Shown here: positions 36,466-45,327 of the stretch, in pieces | How positions within the stretch are numbered: position 1 is the first letter of the stretch | Layout: every line of letters starts with the position of its first letter | DNA from: Moraxella sp035181385 | GTDB lineage: Bacteria > Pseudomonadota > Gammaproteobacteria > Pseudomonadales > Moraxellaceae | Direction of reading: 5' to 3' | Length of the DNA stretch: 64,000 nt | Assembly: GCF_035181385.1 (NCBI RefSeq) | Contig: NZ_JAXCJK010000003.1 | Location: 217,182-281,181 of the forward strand | Position numbers and translations under genes: made by a program | Notes under the pieces: model-generated | The model's input: the letters and a program-made list of their open reading frames with translations, nothing else | Databases searched by the model: none | Told to the model about the DNA's origin: nothing

Positions 36466-39400
36466 TCATTCCATCGCTTTTACTTTGCTTTCAATAAAAG
36501 CGATTTCATCGTCGCTTAATCCGTATTTGGCATACAGTTGCTTATCAATATCGGCTATACAGACTGTCCAATCAATATCGGAATTATTGGTAAAATCTTG
36601 TAGGGGGACTTTTGACCATTTTTCTTTGGTATTATCTTGGGTAATTTTTAAAATACCGAGCATTGTCCGAGCAAATTTACTTTTAATATATTTTAAGCAA
36701 TTTTCAGCTTCCAAACGATTATCAAAACAACCAATGGCTACAAAGGTTTCGGTATACCCGATTAGGGGTTCCCCGATTAGGGGTGTACTTAGCACTTCAC
36801 CAATCGCCCCAGAACCGTTGGCTTTGGGTAAAATGACTTTAAAAGACCCCAAATTTTCAGGCTCGCTTAAATACGCTCTTTTAAACCATTTAAAGCATCT
36901 ATCATTTTCAAATCTTCCTAGAATTTGAATGTACTCTCCCCCATCATTAGGAATTTTATCAGTGAAAAGATTAGGCAATTTAATAAAAGCGTTTGAAGCA
37001 ATTCTTCTATCTGATATTTGTGTCATTTCGCTTGGATAATCTTTATAAATTTTATCCGAATAACGATATTGTCCACGATTGGTAACAATCTCATCTAATG
37101 TATCTTTTGCTAATTGCCCAACTTTTAGAGAAATTGTATTTAATTCACTAAAAGTCGTAAATGTACCAACTTTTCCAAAATCTTGATAAATATCACGGTA
37201 TAAAATGGCAATACCACCTTTAATATCGGTATTGGAAAATAAATTATCGGATTTTTGCTCATAATAAACAACTTTAATGTGTTTATCATTTAGCATTTTT
37301 TCATTCCAATTTTTATCCGTACTGCCAGCATTAAATAAAAATCTGGCTGGTGAAATTAAGCAATATTTATCAGAATGTTTTTCTGCCAATTCATAAAAAT
37401 GATGATAAATAGGCGTATCTTTTGTGCTTTCGCCTTTTGCATTTTCTTGATAAGGCGGATTGCCCACAATTACATCAAACTTCATTGCTTTTCCAAAAAA
37501 ATCGGTTAATTTTTTATTAAAATCCAAATCGCCCCCTTTATACAGGCTTTCGGCGTATGGCGTAGTATCCAGCATCACAATATTGTGCTTGATATGCTGA
37601 TTATCAGCAAACCCTAAAATAAAGTTTTTGGCAATTTGATAAATAATCTCGCTTGGGGCAAAACCATAGACTTGATTGGCAAAAATATGTTTTAATCGCT
37701 CGGTCGGATTTGGGAATTGATTTTCTAGTCCAATATATAGCCGTTTGACAATCTCGGTCATATATAACCCAGATTTCATATACAAATCAGCAAAAGTTAA
37801 ATCAGGATTTTTGAAAATATTAGGATTTTCTTGTTCAAATTTATCTATCATCATTTTTACCACCCATTTTGGGGTAAAAATCTGATTGGTTTTTTGGGGT
37901 GGAATATAATCAAAAATGTCTTCTTTTTGATGTTCAAAATAGTTTGCCAAATCAAAGCGTTTATTTAAAAACTCTTGTACGGAAGTATCAAAAACTTGCT
38001 CATCAAAAAATTGGTGTTTGTCCCTTAATAGGCGAAATTGGTCAAGCGTAATGCCAGTAACTTCTTTAAAAACGCTGTCTGAAATATGGTTATCAAAATT
38101 TGCCAAAGTGGTGTTTTTGTTGCCATACGCCATCAAAAATGACGGAATGGTGCGACTAAATCCACGCAAACGCCCACGCACATCGTCTTCAACCGTGTTT
38201 TGTTTGTTTTGTTCGGCTTTTTGCAAAATGGTTTCGGTGCTATTTTGGGTAAACTCGGCGACTTTTTCGCCAACCTTTTGGCTAATTTGATTTTGTAAAT
38301 CCTGTGTGATGATTTGCGTTTTGATTTCATAATCCTTTTGGATTTGCTGTTTTTCATCATCGCTTTGGGCGTTTTTTAAGTCATTTTCATATTCGGCTTT
38401 GATTTGGTTTTGAGCGATTTGGCTATGGCTTTGTATTTTTTGGATTTCGCCTATTATCGCTTGGCTTTGTTCTTTTACAACTTTTTGTGCAAATTTTTCG
38501 GTTAAGCCATTGTCTTTTGCCAATTCAACAAAGGCGGTTTGTGTGAATATATCGGTAACTTTTTTTGCCAAATCGTCATTATGCAAATTTTCATTTTGAA
38601 TAATGGTCTTGGTTGCTGTCTGAATATCGCCATAAACTTTTTCGCCAAAACGAGCATTGTTGGTATTGATAACCGTTTTATTATCCACCACCGCATTACC
38701 GTCATCATCTACTTGCACGCCTTGTGTGTCAATCGGTTTATTGACTTTTTCTTTGTTGATTTTGCCATTATCATAAGGCTCAATTTGCTCCAAAATTTCA
38801 AGCACTTCGCTATTTGCCCCAAAAATCCCTGAAATATTTTGGAATAACAAATTACTCATAAAGCCTTGTCTGACCACTTGGTTGGCTTTAAATAATTTTG
38901 GAATGGTTAATACTTGATTGACATCAAGCTCCACCATTTTGCCTTCGCTGTCTTCGGCAATGACAGGAAAGAAATTTAAGAGTTGTTTGATGTTGTCTTT
39001 TCGTTGGTTTTCTGTGCCACCGCCATTTGAAGTGCTTGACAATAAGTTATTGGCAAATTCATCATAAATAATCAAAGTGCGTTCTGGGGCAAAATCAAAC
39101 ACATACGCATTTTTCTTTTGCAAAACTTGACCGTCTTTTTCATAGACCCAAGGATTTTGGGCACGAAAAGCCGTTTGCCAATATTGTGCAGGCGATTTGA
39201 CATTGGATAACATCAAAACCGCCGTCCACTCTGGAATGGTAACGCCTGTGGTGAGTTGTCCAACCGATAGCGTGATGGTTTTATCGTGATTTTTAATGGC
39301 TTCTTTGACTCGTTGCAGAGCATTTTGATTGACCGTTTCATTATCAAAACGCCCATCGCCCACTGCCAAAATAATATGATAATTTTCAAAAACAGGGTGA

Positions 39401-40731
39401 TTGTTTAGTAATTTGGCTAAGGCTTTGGCACTGTCTATACGCTCTAATAACCAAAAAGAATGCTTGATTTCATCTCGCAATGCTTTGGTAGAAAAAGGGT
39501 ATTTTTCGTTTTTGGATAAAGTGTCTAGCCATTTTTTCACTTCTTTTTCGTGTTCAAATTTGCCTTTATCATTGGTCGCAAAAAATTCATTCAAATCAAA
39601 CGCAAAATCCAGATTTTGACCTTCAATATCCGCCCCCTTATTCACTTCATCGCTAATCATCGCACTCATCTGATAGCTAAATAAATTTAAAGTCGGCAAA
39701 GTTTTATAAGGATTGCTGTCTTCATTAGACCAATTTAATTTAGCGGATTGTTCATCCACATAGCTCCAATTATAAATCTCATCTTGGGTAAATTTACCGT
39801 CTGACAATGCTTTAAATGGCGTACCTGACAAATGCAAAACATAATTGCAAGTGATATTCTCCAAAGCCACATCAGCTTTTAGGGTATCCACACCTTCGTG
39901 TGCTTCATCAATGACCAATAAATCCCATTGTAACTCTTTGACCCATTGTAATTTATCAATCCTGCCGTCTGCACTAAAATGTATTGACCCTTTTAAATCT
40001 TGCAAAGAAATAAAAGCGATGATGTCTTTTTTGCCATTGGGCTGATTTAATTGGTTGGTATATTGCTCACGGTTTAATACCGCACGCCCTTTTAGACTCT
40101 CTGATGTAGAAACAAAAACATAATCGGTTTGCCACGCAATAAATTGTTCAAAATCATCAAACCACGAATTACCAATGGCAGGGCGGTTGGTCAAAATCAA
40201 TACTTTTTTGGCATTTAATTGCCTTGCCAAATCATAAGTGGTTAAGGTTTTGCCAAATCTTGGCTTGGCATTCCACAAAAATTTGCCATTTTTATTTTCT
40301 TGAAAATACGCCAAAGTTTGATTGACCGCATCTTGTTGCTCTTGGCGTAATTGATAATCTGATTGTTCTTTTTGTTGATTGTAATGTTGAGCGACAAAAT
40401 CATTAAAATCATCCAAACTTTTTAGGGGTGTGCCATTATAAAAAAACCATTCGGTATTTGGTTTGTTTTTGACATTCTTATGGCGTTTTAGATAACTGTG
40501 TAATAAATGGTCGGTAAAATATTGATTATTACAAAATTTAGCAATCTCACGCCACAATAAATCATATGCCAAATCCACCGTGCCCACCTGTTCTTTGATG
40601 CGAGTACGCACATCTTGGCGTTCGGTATAGCCAATTTTTACCCAACCGTTTTTATCGCTGACAGTTGGTAGCGTATACGCATAAATCTGCGGAAAAATCG
40701 CTTTGGTGGTTTGTATGTTCGCTTTGTTCAT
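36466..40731 (-). CDS. locus A: GIY-YIG nuclease-helicase-DNA methyltransferase fusion
   Basis: A 1421-residue single-chain restriction-modification-like enzyme. Residues 14-100 resemble the T5orf172 branch of GIY-YIG nucleases: IYAYT (16-20), VKIGYT (31-36), Arg42/44 and Glu94 in NTEWF. Residues about 125-640 form an SF2 helicase: motif I NAKPRFGKT (154-162), DEAH (275-278), LSGTPF, and QTAFRAQNPW as motif VI. A Gln/Lys-rich coiled coil follows (about 740-850). The C-terminal third is an Eco57I-like N6-adenine methyltransferase: FTPKWVVKMM, an atypical motif I ADLYMKSGLYMTEI, NPPY at 1091-1094, then a target-recognition-like region. The start overlaps the upstream gene (ATGA). AT-rich codon use suggests acquisition. 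Domain order resembles Type ISP enzymes, but with a GIY-YIG rather than Mrr-type nuclease. Confidence 0.85.
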   Translation of the reverse strand: MNKANIQTTKAIFPQIYAYTLPTVSDKNGWVKIGYTERQDVRTRIKEQVGTVDLAYDLLWREIAKFCNNQYFTDHLLHSYLKRHKNVKNKPNTEWFFYNGTPLKSLDDFNDFVAQHYNQQKEQSDYQLRQEQQDAVNQTLAYFQENKNGKFLWNAKPRFGKTLTTYDLARQLNAKKVLILTNRPAIGNSWFDDFEQFIAWQTDYVFVSTSESLKGRAVLNREQYTNQLNQPNGKKDIIAFISLQDLKGSIHFSADGRIDKLQWVKELQWDLLVIDEAHEGVDTLKADVALENITCNYVLHLSGTPFKALSDGKFTQDEIYNWSYVDEQSAKLNWSNEDSNPYKTLPTLNLFSYQMSAMISDEVNKGADIEGQNLDFAFDLNEFFATNDKGKFEHEKEVKKWLDTLSKNEKYPFSTKALRDEIKHSFWLLERIDSAKALAKLLNNHPVFENYHIILAVGDGRFDNETVNQNALQRVKEAIKNHDKTITLSVGQLTTGVTIPEWTAVLMLSNVKSPAQYWQTAFRAQNPWVYEKDGQVLQKKNAYVFDFAPERTLIIYDEFANNLLSSTSNGGGTENQRKDNIKQLLNFFPVIAEDSEGKMVELDVNQVLTIPKLFKANQVVRQGFMSNLLFQNISGIFGANSEVLEILEQIEPYDNGKINKEKVNKPIDTQGVQVDDDGNAVVDNKTVINTNNARFGEKVYGDIQTATKTIIQNENLHNDDLAKKVTDIFTQTAFVELAKDNGLTEKFAQKVVKEQSQAIIGEIQKIQSHSQIAQNQIKAEYENDLKNAQSDDEKQQIQKDYEIKTQIITQDLQNQISQKVGEKVAEFTQNSTETILQKAEQNKQNTVEDDVRGRLRGFSRTIPSFLMAYGNKNTTLANFDNHISDSVFKEVTGITLDQFRLLRDKHQFFDEQVFDTSVQEFLNKRFDLANYFEHQKEDIFDYIPPQKTNQIFTPKWVVKMMIDKFEQENPNIFKNPDLTFADLYMKSGLYMTEIVKRLYIGLENQFPNPTERLKHIFANQVYGFAPSEIIYQIAKNFILGFADNQHIKHNIVMLDTTPYAESLYKGGDLDFNKKLTDFFGKAMKFDVIVGNPPYQENAKGESTKDTPIYHHFYELAEKHSDKYCLISPARFLFNAGSTDKNWNEKMLNDKHIKVVYYEQKSDNLFSNTDIKGGIAILYRDIYQDFGKVGTFTTFSELNTISLKVGQLAKDTLDEIVTNRGQYRYSDKIYKDYPSEMTQISDRRIASNAFIKLPNLFTDKIPNDGGEYIQILGRFENDRCFKWFKRAYLSEPENLGSFKVILPKANGSGAIGEVLSTPLIGEPLIGYTETFVAIGCFDNRLEAENCLKYIKSKFARTMLGILKITQDNTKEKWSKVPLQDFTNNSDIDWTVCIADIDKQLYAKYGLSDDEIAFIESKVKAME
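36757..36784. repeat. short tandem duplication inside the locus A target-recognition region
   Basis: CCCGATTAGGGGT occurs twice at a 15-base period, encoding PLIG-E-PLIG in the C-terminal part of the fusion enzyme. It keeps the frame. Confidence 0.7.
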
Positions 40732-41648
40732 ACATTAATCTCCATAAAGTCAATCAATTTACCTGTTTGCCAATCTTTGATTTTGACACGCTGACCATTT
40801 GTAACAATGGTTTTTGATTGCACATTGTCAAATAAATCGTTTTGATAATGAATAATCGTTTCAATTTTTTGTGATAACGGAATACATTGTGTCAAGCCGT
40901 CCATTTGAAAAACATTGTAGCTGATAATTTGGGCAATTTGCATTAATTCAGCAAAAGACGGTTCGCATTGCCATTTGTCCACATAAAAATCCCAATAAGT
41001 AAAAAGCAAATTTTGCCTTGCCAATAATAAAGAATCGCCATTCCATTCAAAGCCATAACTTGCTTGATAGGCTTTTTTGACCAGTTTTTGCCATTGTTGC
41101 TTATAGTGAATTTCTTTGTTGATTCTTTGTAGTTTTCTGTCCAAAAAACCGACTCTTTTTTTGATTGGTATTTTTTTGGCGGTGGTCATTTCATAGCGAT
41201 TGGCGATATACGGTGCTTCGCCACAAGTGATTTCAAGCCAACTGCGTGAAATATAAGTTATTAAATCGTCATTGATAAAATTTTCATCCAACGCATCATT
41301 TTGTAATTTGACCACCCAACTGGGGGTAAAAACCTCAGCTTTATTTTTGGTACGCTGTTTTTGTTCTGATTTTGGCTTTAATGCTCGTGGTACAATCAAG
41401 CCTTTGTTATCGCCTGTGATAAGATTGGGGGTGATTTGACAAGTGGCTTTGTAGTGTTCGCCCAAATATTGGTAATTATGATTTGCCCAAATAATATTGC
41501 ATTTGCGTTTGCTATAAAAAGAAGTGGTTCTATCTTTTAATAAAATTTCTAAAATTTCAGGGCAATGTTGGTATAAAGCATTTTCATTGACATTAACAAC
41601 GCTTAAATTGGGTATGTTTTTGTTAAAAAAGAGTGGCTTGGTGATCAT
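40728..41648 (-). CDS. locus A: small methyltransferase-like partner without NPPY
   Basis: A 306-residue protein translated just before the fusion enzyme, with stop and start overlapping as ATGA. It contains KNKAEVFTPSWVVKLQNDALDE, split over motif X, and LEITCGEAPYI, which looks like a methyltransferase motif I (SAM site), followed by RVGFLDRKLQ and GFEWNGDSLLLARQNLLFT; no NPPY/DPPY motif is present. Such proteins are usually annotated restriction endonuclease subunit M. It may bind SAM or help target recognition rather than catalyse. I choose the ATG at 41648 because AAGGTGG stands 6-9 bases upstream and because it forms TGATG with the open leader frame; an in-frame ATG at 41672 is possible. 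Confidence 0.78.
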   Translation of the reverse strand: MITKPLFFNKNIPNLSVVNVNENALYQHCPEILEILLKDRTTSFYSKRKCNIIWANHNYQYLGEHYKATCQITPNLITGDNKGLIVPRALKPKSEQKQRTKNKAEVFTPSWVVKLQNDALDENFINDDLITYISRSWLEITCGEAPYIANRYEMTTAKKIPIKKRVGFLDRKLQRINKEIHYKQQWQKLVKKAYQASYGFEWNGDSLLLARQNLLFTYWDFYVDKWQCEPSFAELMQIAQIISYNVFQMDGLTQCIPLSQKIETIIHYQNDLFDNVQSKTIVTNGQRVKIKDWQTGKLIDFMEINV

Positions 41649-41674
41649 CACACACCACCTTGTTGTAGGCATAC

Positions 41675-41702
41675 AAAAAACCCACCACCAAACGGCGGTA
41701 GG
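41675..41702 (-). terminator. intrinsic terminator (putative attenuator) in front of locus A
   Basis: On the minus strand CCTACCGCC (41702-41694) pairs over nine bases, two of them G-U, with GGTGGTGGG (41689-41681) around a GTTT loop, followed directly by six T. It lies between the 8-bp repeats and the first gene of locus A. The upstream gene katG has its own terminator at 41904-41934, so this hairpin has no other transcript to end: it should attenuate locus A. Confidence 0.85.
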
Positions 41703-41732
41703 CTAAAAAATGGGTAAAATTTGGCTTGACTT

Positions 41733-41828
41733 CTAGTTAAAAGTCGGCAAAATAACGGCTGAACGGCTGAACGGCTGAACGGCTGAACGGCTGAACATTA
41801 TAAGGATGGTAAATTGATTTGCAATCAT
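41733..41828 (-). CDS. putative repeat-bearing leader peptide of locus A
   Basis: A 31-codon frame starting MIANQFTILIM, crossing the 8-bp repeats as FSRSAVQP, and stopping at TAG 31 bases before the attenuator hairpin. With a repeat number divisible by three the frame would instead continue through the hairpin and stop at TGA overlapping the ATG at 41648. No clear Shine-Dalgarno is visible. If transcription starts from the TATAAT at 41797-41802, neither this ATG nor the internal one at 41796-41798 would be on the transcript, so the existence of the peptide is uncertain. Confidence 0.35.
   Translation of the reverse strand: MIANQFTILIMFSRSAVQPFSRSAVILPTFN
41754..41793. repeat. five tandem 8-bp repeats before locus A
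   Basis: Five perfect copies of AACGGCTG (minus strand CAGCCGTT), followed by AAC. The unit, read as GTTCAGCC, matches the 8-bp copies and extends by one base the 7-bp copies found before locus B. The period is not a multiple of three. Confidence 0.97.
41797..41824 (-). promoter_or_regulatory. candidate promoter of locus A
   Basis: On the minus strand TTGCAA (41824-41819), a 16-base spacer and a perfect TATAAT (41802-41797). Transcription would then start inside the 8-bp repeats. Confidence 0.5.
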
Positions 41829-41903
41829 TTTATTTGTGTTTTTAAAACAATTTTGACAAGGTATTTGGCAACTATTTTAGCATAAAATTTACGGCTTGCC
41901 GAT

Positions 41904-41934
41904 AAAAAAACACCCCCAATCGGGAGTGTTTTTT
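41904..41934 (-). terminator. intrinsic terminator after katG
   Basis: AAAAAACAC..CCC and GGGAGTGTTTTTT arms with one mismatch around AATC; on the minus strand it ends in a T run just after the katG stop. Confidence 0.85.
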
Positions 41935-41957
41935 AGAACAAACTAGCGGTAACGCAA

Positions 41958-44219
41958 TTAGCAGTTGTAGCCTAGGTCATAACGGTCGGCGTTCATCACT
42001 TTTGTCCACGCTTTGACAAAGTCACGAGCAAACTTTTCACGGCTGTCGTCTTGGGCGTATAGCTCAGCGTAGGCACGCAAGATTGAGTTTGAGCCAAACA
42101 CCAAGTCCACACGAGTGGCGGTAAATTTAGTTTCGCCAGATTTACGCTCATTGATGTTGTAGCTGTTGCGACCTGTTGGCTCCCAAGTGTAGTTCATATC
42201 CACAAGGTTACGGAAAAAGTCGTTACTTAGCACGCCCACTTTGTCGGTAAACACGCCGTGCTTGTTGCCTTCAAAGTTAGCACCCAATACACGCAAACCA
42301 CCCACAAGCACGGTCATTTCCACCGCCGTCAAGCCCAAAAGCTGTGCACGGTCAAGCAAAAGCTCTTCTGGTTGTGGGGCATAGTGGGCTTCTTGGAAGT
42401 TTCTAAAACCGTCGTGAACTGGCTTTAAGTACTCAAAGCTCTCGGCATCGGTCATCTCTTGTACTGCATCGCCACGCCCTGCATCAAATGGCACTGCTAC
42501 ATCAAGCCCTGCGTCTTTAATCGCTTTTTCAACGGCTGCTGTGCCTGCCAATACAATCAAATCCGCCATTGAGACTTCTTTACCACCGTTGTCATCAGCA
42601 AAGGCTTTTTGAATGCCTTCAAGCACGCTTAGCACTTTTTGTAGACGCTCTGGCTCATTGCCTACCCAGTCTTTTTGGGGTGCTAGGCGAATGCGTGCAC
42701 CGTTGGCACCACCACGATAGTCCGACCCACGGAAAGTGCGAGCACTGTCCCAAGCAGTTGCCACAAGCTCGCCAATGCTTACATCAGATGCCAAGATTTT
42801 TTCTTTTAAAGAGTTAATCTCATCAGCGGTTGGCACATATTTGGGGGCAGGGATTGGGTCTTGCCAAATCAAGTCTTCGCTTGGCACAAGTGGTCCTTGA
42901 TAGCGAGATTTTGGTCCCATATCACGGTGGGTCAGTTTGAACCACGCACGCGCAAAGGCATCGTCAAACGCCGCTTGGTCGTTCAAGAATTTTTCAGAAA
43001 TCGCACGGTATTCTGGGTCTTTGATAAGTGCCATATCGCCGTCATTCATCGTGATTTTGCGTTTGATAGACGGGTCGTTTTGGTCAACAGGCATATCTTC
43101 CTCGTCCATTTCAGACGGTTCCCATTGATGAGCCCCTGCTGGCGATTTGACATTGACAAATTTGTCTTCGTATTTGAACAACAATTTAAAAAACTCATTG
43201 TCCCAACGGTCAGGATTGGTTGTCCACGCCCCTTCAATACCTGATGTGATTTTGGCAACATCTTTGGCATCGGTTTTCCAGCCCAAGCCTTGATTGGCGA
43301 TGTCCGCACCCTCAGGCTCTGCACCGACTTTACTGGCGTCTGCGTTGCCGTGCTGTTTGCCGATGGTGTGTCCACCTGCCACAAGGGCAACGGTTTCTTC
43401 TACGGTTACGCCCATACGCTTAAAGGTGATTTTCATATCACGCGCGGTGGCGATTGGGTCAGGGTTGCCGTCCACGCCTTCTGGGTTGATGTAAATTAGA
43501 CCCATCATTACCGCTGCCAGTGGGTTTTGCAAATCACGGTCGCCAGACCAACGGTTGCCCTCTGAGCCTGTTTTGGCAAGCCATTCTTTTTCGCTACCCC
43601 AATAAGTGTCTTTTTCTGGGTGCCAAATGTCTTTACGACCAAAGGCAAAACCAAAAGTTTTAAGACCCGCCGCTTCATAGCCCATTGTGCCAGCCAGTAC
43701 AATCAAATCCGCCCACGAGATTTTGTTGCCGTATTTTTGTTTGATAGGCTGTAATAGACGGCGTGCTTTGTCAAGGTTTGCGTTGTCTGGCCAAGAGTTT
43801 AGGGGGGCAAAGCGGATATTGCCTGTGTTGGCACCGCCACGACCGTCTGCCGCACGGTAGCTACCTGCTGAGTGCCACGCCAAACGACCCATCAAACCGC
43901 CATAGTAGCCGTGGTCAGCAGGCCACCAGTCTTGGCTGTTACGCAAAACTTCTTCTAAGTCTTTTTTTAGGGCGTCCACATCCAGTTTTTTAAGCTCTTG
44001 GGCGTAGTCAAAATCTTCGCCCAGTGGGTTTACTTTTTTGTCGTGTTGGTGCAAAATATCAAGGTTTAGTGCCTTGGGCCACCACGCCATTGGCGTTTCG
44101 CCGTCTTTGGTATTGCTACCGTGGAATGGGCAACCGCCACCGTGCTGTGGGGCAAAGGGCTTTTGGCTGTCGTTAAGTTCGTCTAGGACGATGTCTTGGG
44201 GGTTGTTTGGGTTACTCAT
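41958..44219 (-). CDS. katG: catalase-peroxidase
   Basis: Bifunctional haem enzyme of 753 residues. The distal site is in RLAWHSAGSYR, with the Trp of the covalent Met-Tyr-Trp adduct; the adduct Tyr lies in EKDTYWGSEKEW, and the proximal haem His in VAGGHTIGKQHG. The C-terminal half is the usual degenerate second peroxidase domain. The start at 44219 (MSNPNNPQD) has GAAGG upstream; the open frame would add 18 residues of non-conserved sequence. Having both katG and katA in one neighbourhood, with locus A between them, is notable. Confidence 0.96.
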   Translation of the reverse strand: MSNPNNPQDIVLDELNDSQKPFAPQHGGGCPFHGSNTKDGETPMAWWPKALNLDILHQHDKKVNPLGEDFDYAQELKKLDVDALKKDLEEVLRNSQDWWPADHGYYGGLMGRLAWHSAGSYRAADGRGGANTGNIRFAPLNSWPDNANLDKARRLLQPIKQKYGNKISWADLIVLAGTMGYEAAGLKTFGFAFGRKDIWHPEKDTYWGSEKEWLAKTGSEGNRWSGDRDLQNPLAAVMMGLIYINPEGVDGNPDPIATARDMKITFKRMGVTVEETVALVAGGHTIGKQHGNADASKVGAEPEGADIANQGLGWKTDAKDVAKITSGIEGAWTTNPDRWDNEFFKLLFKYEDKFVNVKSPAGAHQWEPSEMDEEDMPVDQNDPSIKRKITMNDGDMALIKDPEYRAISEKFLNDQAAFDDAFARAWFKLTHRDMGPKSRYQGPLVPSEDLIWQDPIPAPKYVPTADEINSLKEKILASDVSIGELVATAWDSARTFRGSDYRGGANGARIRLAPQKDWVGNEPERLQKVLSVLEGIQKAFADDNGGKEVSMADLIVLAGTAAVEKAIKDAGLDVAVPFDAGRGDAVQEMTDAESFEYLKPVHDGFRNFQEAHYAPQPEELLLDRAQLLGLTAVEMTVLVGGLRVLGANFEGNKHGVFTDKVGVLSNDFFRNLVDMNYTWEPTGRNSYNINERKSGETKFTATRVDLVFGSNSILRAYAELYAQDDSREKFARDFVKAWTKVMNADRYDLGYNC

Positions 44220-44434
44220 ATGCTTACCTTCTTTTTGGTTGGCTGATAAATACAAATATATGAATGAAAACATTTAACTAAGATTAAATGCCTGTAAGAG
44301 ATTATAGATATCGCATTTTAATTAGTAAAATATATTATTTTTAATTTTTTGATTTAAATTTTAAATTTACTAAACTTGAAAAAATAGTTTTTTATTTAGA
44401 AAACTGATCTATAAAGATGTTAATATATCAACAT

Positions 44435-44465
44435 AAAAAAAAGACCGCCAAAGTAAGCGGTCTTA
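44435..44465 (-). terminator. intrinsic terminator after queH
   Basis: AAGACCGC (44441-44448) and GCGGTCTT (44457-44464) form a perfect stem; on the minus strand eight T follow. Confidence 0.92.
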
Positions 44466-44477
44466 TGATTTTGGGGT

Positions 44478-45224
44478 TTATTCTTCATCATCGCCATAGT
44501 ATTTAACCCCAATTTTAATGGGTTCACGCCCTTGGCTACGGCGAAAATTATTGGTATCACGGAGCGAATAAGCGCAGCCACAGTATTCTTGTTGATAAAA
44601 ATGCTCACGCTTGCTAATCTCAATCATACGACTACTACCACCGCCTTTACGCCAATTAAAATCCCAATACTCAAGCCCTTCATAAGGGGCGGCCGCACGA
44701 TGACCGCAATCGTTGATTTGGGACATATTTTTCCAGCGACTAATCCCCAAAGAGCTGGTCATCACCGAAAAGCCATGCTCATAAGCATACAAGGCAGTGC
44801 GTTCAAAACGCATATCAAAGCACATGGTACAACGACGACCTCTCTCAGGGTCTTGTTCCATACCCTTGGCACGAGCAAACCAGTTGTCCATATCATAGTC
44901 TGCATCAATAAAGGGAATGCCGTGTTTTTCAGCAAAGGCAATGTTTTCGTTTTTGCGAATGTCGTATTCTTTTTTGGGGTGGATATTGGGATTATAAAAA
45001 TAAATAGTAAATTCAATACCGCTGGCAATCATCGCTTCCATCACTTCGCCCGAACAAGGGGCACAGCACGAATGCAAAAGCACTTTTTTGTGTCCATTTG
45101 GTGGGGTCAAAATTGGGCGGTCAATCGGCGTAAGATGTGGATTTGTTGGATCGGCTTTGGCGATTTGGGCTTTGCCTTTTTTGGGGCTGTGATGTTGGTC
45201 TGGGGTGTGAATTTGTGCGGTCAT
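44478..45224 (-). CDS. queH: epoxyqueuosine reductase QueH
   Basis: Catalyses the last step of queuosine synthesis for tRNA wobble position 34, replacing the unrelated QueG enzyme. KVLLHSCCAPCSGEVM holds the N-terminal Cys pair, RRCTMCFDMRFERTA and EYCGCAYS the further Cys ligands for an iron-sulfur cluster and an extra iron. The start MTAQIHTPDQHH gives 248 residues; the open frame reaches 45287 but its extra 21 residues look non-conserved. Divergent from iscX. Confidence 0.93.
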   Translation of the reverse strand: MTAQIHTPDQHHSPKKGKAQIAKADPTNPHLTPIDRPILTPPNGHKKVLLHSCCAPCSGEVMEAMIASGIEFTIYFYNPNIHPKKEYDIRKNENIAFAEKHGIPFIDADYDMDNWFARAKGMEQDPERGRRCTMCFDMRFERTALYAYEHGFSVMTSSLGISRWKNMSQINDCGHRAAAPYEGLEYWDFNWRKGGGSSRMIEISKREHFYQQEYCGCAYSLRDTNNFRRSQGREPIKIGVKYYGDDEE

Positions 45225-45327
45225 AATGGCTAATGGGCTAAAATTTGGGCGTATTATAGCATTGATTTGAGTGGTATTTAAGCACAAAATTTGTTAAAAT
45301 TGAGCAAATTTAACCCAAAGAGCTTTT

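Noticed and set aside
41653..41753. Direct frameshift switching of the locus A partner gene by the 8-bp repeats
   Set aside because: An in-frame TAG lies between the repeats and the gene's start codons, so the repeats cannot extend or shift the enzyme frame itself; only the leader frame changes.
44532..45233. Long plus-strand frame opposite queH
   Set aside because: It is 233 residues but antisense to a clear QueH, whose Cys motifs explain the sequence. Its composition looks like a mirrored frame.
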